From: Bacillota bacterium
GTDB lineage: Bacteria > Bacillota > Clostridia > Caldicoprobacterales > Xylanivirgaceae
Direction of reading: 5' to 3'
DNA length: 46,771 bases
NCBI GenBank assembly: GCA_023621995.1
Contig: JAMOAB010000073.1
Location: 1 to 46,771 of the forward strand
In this document: piece after piece, positions 41,443-46,771 of the stretch
Numbering within the stretch: the first letter of the stretch is position 1
Layout of the letters: the number at the start of each line of letters is the position of its first letter
Program-made: the position numbers and the translations under genes
The notes under the pieces: model-generated
Told to the model about the DNA's origin: nothing
The model's database searches: none
Seen by the model: the letters and a program-made list of their open reading frames with translations, nothing else

Positions 41443-42945
41443 ATGATAGAAGTAATTAAAGGAGGTATGAAAGTACTTCAAAATGTATCAAGTGAGGAAA
41501 TGGCACGTATAAAGAAGGAGCTCACTTTAGATAACCCAGCTTATCAGCAAGTGAAGAAGTTCAGTAGATACAACTATACCTCTGTACCTCCTTACTTAAC
41601 TTTCTACAGTACAGTAGATGGGAAGCTAATAGTACCAAGAGGATACAAGATACCTTTTGAGCATAAAGTTATTAGAGATGATAGGATTGAGAGGAAAGTA
41701 CTGTATCCTAAATTTAGACTAGAGTTAAGAGAAACACAGAAGGAAGCCTATGAAGCATGGGAAGAAGATACAGAGAACGGAATGATAGTACTCCAGACAG
41801 GGAAGGGAAAGAGTATTTTAGGATGCTACCTAGCTTATGTAACAAAGCAAAAAGCACTAATAATAGTACAGAAGAATGACCTTGTAACTTCATGGACTAA
41901 TGATATAGAGTTATGCTTCGGACTTAAGAAAGAAAAAGTTGGATTAATAAAAGCTGGAGAATTTAGAATAGGTAAGCAATTTACACTTACTACTATCCAA
42001 ACATTAAGTAAACTAGACCCACAAAAGAAGAGAGAATTATATGATACATTTGGAATAGTTATACAAGATGAGGTGCAACATTCCCCAGCAAAATCTTATG
42101 ATGTCTTAAAATTCTTTCAAGCTAAGTACCTTATAGGACTAACAGCTACAGATATGAGAACAGATGGACTAGATAAAGTAATGTACTGGATGTTCGGAAA
42201 TGTAGCTTATAGAGGGGAAATTGATGAGAATGATAAAGATATAATGCCTTATAGTGTAGTGATAAAAGAGTCAGATATAAAGTACAATCCTCCAGACACT
42301 TACTTATACAGAAATACAGAAGTAGATGCAGAAACAGCAGAGCAACTAAAAAGAGCTGGAAAGAGAGTAAAGAGGAAACCATTAAGTATACATGAGCTAA
42401 GAGAAGTAGTTCAGAAGAGTGATAAATTTAATACTTTAGTAGCCAATGATATAATTAAAGAATACAACCTTAAAAAGTCCTGTGTTGCATTTTTCCATAC
42501 TAAGGAGTATGTTAGGGCTATGAAGGATAAATTAATCAGTCTAGGAGTAAATAAAGACCATATACAGCTATTTTATGGAGATAGTAAAGAGAAAGAAAGT
42601 ATATTAATGCAAAGAGCAGAAAATAAAGAAGTTCTTATTACTTTAGCAACATATAGTAAATTAGGTGAGGGAAGTAACATAAAAGCATTTGAAAGAGGAT
42701 TTTTAGTTACATCTATAAACAATGAAGTAGGTGTTATACAAAGTGTAGGAAGATTAAGAAGGACTAAGGAAGGGAAAGAGGATGTTGTAATATATGATTA
42801 TCACCACCCAAATATTAAGGGAATGAAAAACCACCTTAATACAAGATTAAAAGTATACAAGGAACAGAAAGCCAAAATAATATGGGAAGATAAACCTAAT
42901 AATTCTAAAGGTACTCTAATAAGAGGATGGAAAAAGGGAAGGTGA
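41443..42945 (+). CDS. SF2 DEAD/DEAH-type helicase (UvsW-like)
   Basis: 500 residues from ATG 41443; AGAAGGAG is suitably placed, whereas the upstream TTG at 41437 is too close to it. Motifs: Q-rich LRETQKEAYEAW, Walker A LQTGKGKS, Walker B IVIQDEVQHS (DExQ), GLTAT (motif III-like), and in the second RecA domain CVAFFHTKEYVRAM, TLATYSKLGEGSNI and QSVGRLRRT (motif VI). Phage members of this group unwind recombination or origin R-loop intermediates. Own promoter and terminator make it a single-gene unit between lysis genes and the AT-rich gap. Confidence 0.85.
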   Translation: MIEVIKGGMKVLQNVSSEEMARIKKELTLDNPAYQQVKKFSRYNYTSVPPYLTFYSTVDGKLIVPRGYKIPFEHKVIRDDRIERKVLYPKFRLELRETQKEAYEAWEEDTENGMIVLQTGKGKSILGCYLAYVTKQKALIIVQKNDLVTSWTNDIELCFGLKKEKVGLIKAGEFRIGKQFTLTTIQTLSKLDPQKKRELYDTFGIVIQDEVQHSPAKSYDVLKFFQAKYLIGLTATDMRTDGLDKVMYWMFGNVAYRGEIDENDKDIMPYSVVIKESDIKYNPPDTYLYRNTEVDAETAEQLKRAGKRVKRKPLSIHELREVVQKSDKFNTLVANDIIKEYNLKKSCVAFFHTKEYVRAMKDKLISLGVNKDHIQLFYGDSKEKESILMQRAENKEVLITLATYSKLGEGSNIKAFERGFLVTSINNEVGVIQSVGRLRRTKEGKEDVVIYDYHHPNIKGMKNHLNTRLKVYKEQKAKIIWEDKPNNSKGTLIRGWKKGR

Positions 42946-42960
42946 TGAGCCTTTCCTTTT
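42936..42960 (+). terminator. terminator overlapping helicase stop
   Basis: GGGAAGG (42936-42942) pairs with CCTTTCC (42950-42956) through one G-U, then TTTT. The stop codon lies in the loop. Confidence 0.7.
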
Positions 42961-43181
42961 ATTATAAACATCTAAGGAAATAAAATCAACTAAAATTGAC
43001 TAGTGCCTTAAAGCTAGATATTTTAAGGGCTAAAGTGGATATTGCTGTTATTATATATATATATTTATTATATATTATAATTATTTATATATATAATTAT
43101 ATTTATATAATAACCGAAACATTCACCTAAACCCAGTAAAATCAATGTGTTCAAGGATTTCTTAAAATTTAGCAGATTTAC
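42961..43181. other. AT-rich non-coding region, possible replication origin
   Basis: No gene. A 66-base run without G or C lies at 43048-43113, made of overlapping TATATA and TTATTATA-like units with self-complementary parts. Upstream, CCTTAAA (43006-43012) and TTTAAGG (43022-43028) form a short inverted repeat. The gap lies between helicase and the early-type gene block. Such tracts serve as easily melted origins elsewhere. No clear iterons were found. Confidence 0.4.
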
Positions 43182-43210
43182 TTGACTTATAGTTGCTATT
43201 AGTATATAAT
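43182..43210 (+). promoter_or_regulatory. consensus promoter of early-type gene block
   Basis: TTGACT (43182-43187), 17 bases, TATAAT (43205-43210). One of the strongest promoters in the window. Confidence 0.85.
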
Positions 43211-43251
43211 AGACTTGTACTAAAACAGATTAAATAAGGGGGGAAATGGTG

Positions 43252-43716
43252 ATGGCTAAAGCTAATCTGAAAAAGAAAACTACAGTAGTAGCTAGGAGTG
43301 CAGAAGATATAGTACATGAATTGACAGTATTAAAGGACAGAAAGAAAGACATAGATAAAAGAGAGAAAGAGCTAAAAGAACAACTGGGAACTATCTTAGA
43401 AGGAGAAGGAGTTAAAGACTCAAAGGGAAGTTTTAAATTAGTTGTAGGGGACAAGTTAGTTCAAAAACAAGCGAGAAAATCTGTTAAGTTAAACAGAGAG
43501 AAAGCAGAAGAGTTCTTCAAGTCTATTGGAATATGGGAAGAAGTAATCGAGATTAAAGAGGAAATCAATGAGGACTTTGTAGAACAAGCATTATTAGCAG
43601 AGAAGTTCACAATGGAAGAGTTAGAGAAAATTTCGGATATTAAAGTTTCTTATGCTATAGTTATTAATGACTATAAACCAGAAGAAGAGGAAATGCCAGA
43701 AGTTCAAGTTAATTAA
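43252..43716 (+). CDS. coiled-coil early protein, unknown
   Basis: 154 residues from ATG 43252, chosen over ATG 43246 because AAGGGGGG ends 3 bases before the latter. Residues 15-50 form a charged coiled coil (ELTVLKDRKKDIDKREKELKE). A central part (GSFKLVVGDKLVQKQARKSVKLNREKAEEFF) is followed by helical acidic segments and an acidic end (EEEEMPEVQVN). The plan recalls Gam-like or other DNA-end-associated phage proteins, without a decisive motif. First gene after a consensus promoter. Confidence 0.55.
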   Translation: MAKANLKKKTTVVARSAEDIVHELTVLKDRKKDIDKREKELKEQLGTILEGEGVKDSKGSFKLVVGDKLVQKQARKSVKLNREKAEEFFKSIGIWEEVIEIKEEINEDFVEQALLAEKFTMEELEKISDIKVSYAIVINDYKPEEEEMPEVQVN

Positions 43717-43738
43717 ATTTAGAAGGGAGGGAGCATGG

Positions 43739-44071
43739 ATGCCACTATTACCAGAAGGAAAAGAATACAACATCAGAGGAAAAAAGATGACTCTCTACCC
43801 TATCTCATACTTAGCAAAGCGATTAAGTGAAGAATTGGGGGATGAAAGAACTACTCAAACTATTAGGAAGTGGGAGAGAGCAGGAGTAATTCCTCCAGCA
43901 ATCTTTAGAGTAGGAGGAAAGAGGTTATATCATAAGAAGCAAGTTGATGTAATATGTAGATGTGCTAAGGAAGCAGGAATAAGACAGGGAGTATCTTTAG
44001 CATTAACGGATTTTTCAGTAAAAGTGTGGGAGCAGATGAGAGAAGTCAATAAGAAATTATTAGGAAAATAA
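43739..44071 (+). CDS. MerR-like helix-turn-helix DNA-binding protein
   Basis: 110 residues from ATG 43739, after GAAGGGAGGG. An ATG at 43735 is in another frame. LAKRLSEELGDERTTQTIRKWERAGVIPPAIFRVGGKRLYHKKQVDVI has the helix, helix, wing pattern of MerR/excisionase-type regulators. It could be a transcription regulator, an excisionase or a small terminase; position in the early block favours regulator. Confidence 0.6.
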   Translation: MPLLPEGKEYNIRGKKMTLYPISYLAKRLSEELGDERTTQTIRKWERAGVIPPAIFRVGGKRLYHKKQVDVICRCAKEAGIRQGVSLALTDFSVKVWEQMREVNKKLLGK

Positions 44072-44085
44072 AGGGGATGAAGTAA

Positions 44086-44310
44086 ATGGATAGTAGAATT
44101 ATTGAAGTAACACAAAACATGATGAGGAAGCTATATAAGCTGGGAGAAGATTATGAGCCAATTACTTGTAATGTAAAGAAAAATGCTGTAGAGATGGTAA
44201 TGTCTAATGGACTTGTAGAATTAAAAGCAAAGTTTCCTAGAAGTATCATTGAAGATAATATAGCTTTAAGATACAACCCAGATAGTAAAGATGAGCTTGA
44301 AGTTTTTTAG
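44086..44310 (+). CDS. 74-aa unknown protein
   Basis: Frame MDSRIIEVTQNMMRKLYKLG through AVEMVMSNGLVELKAKFPRS to SKDELEVF, after AAAGGGGATG. Spacing of 14 bases from the previous gene suggests an operon. Alternating hydrophobic residues suggest a small alpha/beta protein. No known family recognised. Confidence 0.6.
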   Translation: MDSRIIEVTQNMMRKLYKLGEDYEPITCNVKKNAVEMVMSNGLVELKAKFPRSIIEDNIALRYNPDSKDELEVF

Positions 44311-44384
44311 GTTATTAGAACAAATCAATAATATCTTATATAAGGACGAGAAAAGCTTTATTCACATGAAGGAGAGTGTTGTTA

Positions 44385-45113
44385 ATGAAAGAGGTAAAAA
44401 GAATAGGAGTTACTGAGATTTTAGGAAGAGAAATTGTGTTCTATGGTAACTGGGAAGAACCATTGTTTTATGCTGGTGATGTGGCAATGTGGCTAGATGA
44501 AAGGGACGGATATACTGTTGCGAGAAAGGTTGACGACGACGAAAAGCTGATACACACAATCTGTGTAGGAGGTCAAAACCGAGAAGTTACAATGCTTACA
44601 GAAGATGGTCTCTATGAGGCTCTTATGTATTCAAGAAAACCAATTGCAAAAGAATTGAGAAAACAAATCAAGGCATATCTAAAACAAATCAGGAGAACAG
44701 GCGGTGCAGTAGAAGAAGGCAGAGAAGAAGAGTTTGTAAATATGTACTTTCCATCATTCAGTGATGATGTAAAACTAGCTATGATTCAAGACCTACTTAA
44801 AAAAAATAAGGAGCTAAAGCCTAAGGCTGATTACCATGATGAAGTACTAAGACCGAAATACTTAAAAACCACAACTGATATAGCAAAAGATTTGGGAATG
44901 TCAGCACAAAAATTAAACAAAATATTGCATGGGAAAAGAATTATATACCCCAAGCGAGTTAATGGCAAGATAAAAGGATGGTATTTGTATGCAGAATATG
45001 AGGACAAAATACCAGAGTATGCAGACTATCACATTACACAATATAATCAAACGCTAAAGTGGACAGAAAAAGGCAGAAAATGGATAATAGAGCTATTAGA
45101 TGAAGAACAATAG
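44385..45113 (+). CDS. BRO-N / KilA-C antirepressor
   Basis: 242 residues from ATG 44385 with AAGGAGAG upstream. N-terminus is a BRO-N domain: GREIVFYGNWEEPLFYAGDVAMWLDE, then DDDEKLIHTICVGGQNREVTMLTEDGLYEALMYSRKPIAKELRKQI. The C-terminal half is a KilA-C (phage antirepressor) domain: LAMIQDLLKKNKELKPKADYHDEVL, TTDIAKDLGMSAQKLNKIL. Such proteins inactivate phage repressors. Codons (GAC GAC GAC GAA, GGC, ACG) differ from neighbours, pointing to recent acquisition. It suggests a temperate lifestyle now or in the past. Confidence 0.85.
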   Translation: MKEVKRIGVTEILGREIVFYGNWEEPLFYAGDVAMWLDERDGYTVARKVDDDEKLIHTICVGGQNREVTMLTEDGLYEALMYSRKPIAKELRKQIKAYLKQIRRTGGAVEEGREEEFVNMYFPSFSDDVKLAMIQDLLKKNKELKPKADYHDEVLRPKYLKTTTDIAKDLGMSAQKLNKILHGKRIIYPKRVNGKIKGWYLYAEYEDKIPEYADYHITQYNQTLKWTEKGRKWIIELLDEEQ

Positions 45114-45117
45114 GCTT

Positions 45118-45156
45118 GTGGAGTGCCTAAAACTCCACTTAAAAGAAAGCTTTTAA
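45118..45156 (+). terminator. hairpins after antirepressor gene
   Basis: GTGGAG (45118-45123) pairs with CTCCAC (45133-45138), then TTAAAAG (45139-45145) with CTTTTAA (45150-45156). A weak terminator or leader structure. Confidence 0.4.
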
Positions 45157-45200
45157 TGGAGGATGAGGAATAATGCAAAAGTATATAGGAGTTAGTATTA

Positions 45201-45281
45201 ATGTTCAAAAGTAATGTTGTACATGCTAAGTTCCAGTTAGAGAACTTAGTGAAACAAGAGAGACTATTAAGGAGGTATTAA
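45201..45281 (+). CDS. possible 26-aa leader peptide
   Basis: Frame MFKSNVVHAKFQLENLVKQE and RLLRRY. A TAGGAG lies 10 bases upstream, and its 3' end covers the ribosome site of the next gene. A 13-codon frame (MQKYIGVSINVQK, from 45174) precedes it. Both may be remnants of one broken small gene. Confidence 0.25.
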   Translation: MFKSNVVHAKFQLENLVKQERLLRRY

Positions 45282-45282
45282 T

Positions 45283-45651
45283 GTGGCTAAGAAATTACCC
45301 AGTAAAAAGAAAGTAACACCTAAAAATCACGAAGAAGCTCATGTAGATATGATAGTAGAGAAAAGAGAGTATGATGGAAGCAAAACTATTGTGAAAGAAA
45401 AAGGAGTAGTACAGGAGAATGAGAACAATCTTATAAATACTATCCAAGAAGGGAAAGCAATAGTAGGTCTATCAAAAGGACTTACAATCAACCTTCAAAA
45501 TTATGAGTCAGCAAGAATTAATTGTTGGATAAGTAGAGTATCAGATGATGATGAAGTGTCAGTAATGGATACATTAGTACAAATTAGTGAAATGTTAGAT
45601 GAACAGTTACAGTATGAAGTGGATGAAATTGAAGAAATGAAAAATAGATAA
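45283..45651 (+). CDS. 122-aa early protein, unknown
   Basis: GTG start at 45283, set 8 bases after AAGGAGGT (the ATG two bases earlier is in another frame). A basic N-terminus (KKLPSKKKVTPK) is followed by NLINTIQEGKAIVGLSKGLTINLQNYESARINCWISRV, then an acidic helical C-terminus (LVQISEMLDEQLQYEVDEIEE). The middle recalls a conserved protein of Firmicute phages found near single-strand-binding or recombination genes, but I cannot name it. Confidence 0.55.
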   Translation: MAKKLPSKKKVTPKNHEEAHVDMIVEKREYDGSKTIVKEKGVVQENENNLINTIQEGKAIVGLSKGLTINLQNYESARINCWISRVSDDDEVSVMDTLVQISEMLDEQLQYEVDEIEEMKNR

Positions 45652-45717
45652 ATAAGTTTCCCTCCTTTACAGTTTCCTAAATTTATAGTAGGATTAGAGT
45701 AATGGAGGGATTTTATT

Positions 45718-46359
45718 ATGGGAAGAAGAAAGGGTAGCAAGTCATATTCAAAGGAAGAACTAAAGGAATTTATAGATAAGTTCATAAGTATAAATAATAG
45801 AGTTCCAGAGAGAAGAGACTTTGAGAATAACCCAGACTATCCATCATGGAGACAGTATGTAACTAATTGGGGGAGCTGGGGACAAGCAATAGTGGATTTA
45901 GGATATAGGGATTCTAAGAAAGAGAAGAAGCAATTAAAAAATTATAAGTGCTTAGAGTGTGGGGGAGAATTTGAGTCATATCACAAAAGAAAATATTGCA
46001 GTATTAAATGTAGGGATGAATATAATAGGAAACAACCTAAAGCTAAAGCAAGATTAACCAAAGAGAACTATAGAGCCATAGCATTTAGAACTTATGAGTG
46101 GAAATGCGAGATATGTGGGATGGAGGAAGATGTAGAATATTTATATGGTAAGAGTAAGTCAGTAGAGTTCCCTACTATATTAGATGTTCACCATATAGAC
46201 TCTGATAGGAATAATAACAACTACAGGAACTTATCTGTACTATGTCCAACTTGTCATGCAAAAGTACACAGAGGTATAATAGTTAATTTAAGAAGAGACA
46301 AGCCATTTTTGAAATTGAAATGGGACAAACTATCTTTAGAGGAGTTCAATAATAAGTAA
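45718..46359 (+). CDS. HNH homing endonuclease
   Basis: 213 residues. N-terminal homing-endonuclease-associated repeat (INNRVPERRDFENNPDYPSW, NWGSWGQAIVDLGY) for DNA contact, then a zinc-finger-like CLECGGEFESYHKRKYCSIKC, then the HNH domain (CEICGMEEDVEYL, DVHHIDSDRNNNNYRNLSVL, CPTC). Preceded by ATGGAGGGA and followed by a terminator, so it is a self-contained unit like the HNH gene at 22472. Third HNH protein of the window. Confidence 0.88.
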   Translation: MGRRKGSKSYSKEELKEFIDKFISINNRVPERRDFENNPDYPSWRQYVTNWGSWGQAIVDLGYRDSKKEKKQLKNYKCLECGGEFESYHKRKYCSIKCRDEYNRKQPKAKARLTKENYRAIAFRTYEWKCEICGMEEDVEYLYGKSKSVEFPTILDVHHIDSDRNNNNYRNLSVLCPTCHAKVHRGIIVNLRRDKPFLKLKWDKLSLEEFNNK

Positions 46360-46360
46360 T

Positions 46361-46390
46361 AAAAGAGGGTAAATTTTCCCCTCTTTTTTT
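46361..46390 (+). terminator. terminator after HNH gene
   Basis: AAAAGAGGG (46361-46369) pairs with CCCTCTTTT (46379-46387), with further T residues to 46390. Confidence 0.85.
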
Positions 46391-46405
46391 ATGAATAAAA
46401 TTAAC

Positions 46406-46435
46406 TTGACAACACATAATAATGTATGTTACAAT
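46406..46435 (+). promoter_or_regulatory. promoter of ribbon-helix-helix gene
   Basis: TTGACA (46406-46411), 18 bases, TACAAT (46430-46435) with extended TGT. The spacer is an imperfect palindrome AACACATAATAATGTATGTT (7 of 10 pairs), a candidate operator for the encoded protein. Confidence 0.75.
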
Positions 46436-46491
46436 GAATTAGAATTTAAAAACAAATTAAAACTAATATTAGAAATTAAGGAGGAATAAGT

Positions 46492-46695
46492 ATGTCAGAT
46501 TTATTTAAAAACTTAGCTGTAAGAGAGTTAGCACCCCAAAGAACAGTATCTTTATATAAAGACCAAGAGGAACTTATTGCTAAGATAGGTGAGGAGCATA
46601 ACATAAATATAAAGATATCAACATTAATTAGAGAAGGAGTAGACCTAGCATTAAGGGAAATAGAAAAACACTTAAATAATAATAAAGATAATTAG
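46492..46695 (+). CDS. ribbon-helix-helix DNA-binding protein
   Basis: 67 residues. RTVSLYKDQEELIAKIGEEH and KISTLIREGVDLALREI fit the strand, helix, helix pattern of CopG/Arc-type repressors; the strand would be RTVSLY. Such proteins dimerise and bind short palindromes, often their own promoters. Ribosome site AAGGAGGAA. Followed 11 bases later by the gene cut at the window end. Confidence 0.7.
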   Translation: MSDLFKNLAVRELAPQRTVSLYKDQEELIAKIGEEHNINIKISTLIREGVDLALREIEKHLNNNKDN

Positions 46696-46706
46696 GAGGA
46701 AATACG

Positions 46707-46771
46707 ATGGCTAACAAAGATTTATCGAAGCTAAAGTCAAAGTATGACAATTTTGAGATGAAGCCCAAAAA
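46707..46771 (+). CDS. protein start cut by window end, unknown
   Basis: Starts MANKDLSKLKSKYDNFEMK after TAGGAGGAAATACG and runs open to the last base. Same operon as the ribbon-helix-helix gene. Too little sequence for a function. Confidence 0.6.
   Translation, partial: MANKDLSKLKSKYDNFEMKPK

Noticed and set aside
43739-44071. Small terminase subunit
   Set aside because: Only an HTH resemblance, and the gene is far from terL in an early-type operon; evidence too weak.

Overview
The window is part of a contractile-tailed (myovirus-type) phage or prophage genome. Every gene I can support lies on the + strand. DNA is AT-rich, AGA/AGG, GGA and TTA/CTA codons dominate, ribosome sites are strong AAGGAGG/AAGGGGG types, and promoters are consensus sigma-A. 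With a B12-dependent class II ribonucleotide reductase, an LLH-type holin and endolysins carrying SLH-like C-termini, this suggests a low-GC anaerobic Firmicute (Clostridia-like) host. That host call is inference. No tRNA, rRNA, CRISPR array or insertion sequence was seen. A BRO-N antirepressor hints at a temperate relative.

Layout. 1-8212: a partial lytic transglycosylase, then nucleotide and DNA metabolism: HNH endonuclease fused to dUTPase, class II ribonucleotide reductase with an intein, a small zinc-ribbon protein, dNMP-kinase-like P-loop protein, two unassigned proteins, ATP-dependent DNA ligase, a PQ-loop (SemiSWEET-like) membrane protein and a nucleoside deoxyribosyltransferase. 8218-17531: packaging and head: large terminase carrying four inteins, portal, scaffold, major capsid protein. 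17599-34504: connectors, sheath, tube, tail chaperone with an apparent -1 frameshift, tape measure, hub, LysM proteins, spike, gp25, baseplate J, gpI and a distal tail protein, with an HNH gene inserted after the tube gene. 34523-38311: a diversity-generating retroelement (DGR) made of a lectin-type tail-fibre gene with variable repeat, a template repeat and a reverse transcriptase, in codon usage unlike its surroundings. 38301-41338: a degraded stretch, then lysis: small membrane protein, an amidase with an in-frame TAG, a glucosaminidase, two holin-like proteins. 41443-42945: SF2 helicase. 42946-43251: very AT-rich gap, a possible origin. 43252-46771: early or regulatory genes: coiled-coil protein, HTH protein, BRO-N/KilA-C antirepressor, HNH endonuclease, ribbon-helix-helix protein, and a gene cut by the window end.

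Most striking: (1) four inteins in one terminase gene (1269 of 1792 codons), two of them splitting the Walker A and nuclease HDD motifs, plus a fifth abutting a redox cysteine of the reductase; (2) a DGR whose template and variable repeats differ at 22 positions that are all adenine in the template; (3) an amidase interrupted after its zinc-binding DDGH by TAG CTT CAT, so that matching CAT codons flank the gap, as in a T4 gene 60-like translational bypass; (4) compact terminator-promoter units at module boundaries.
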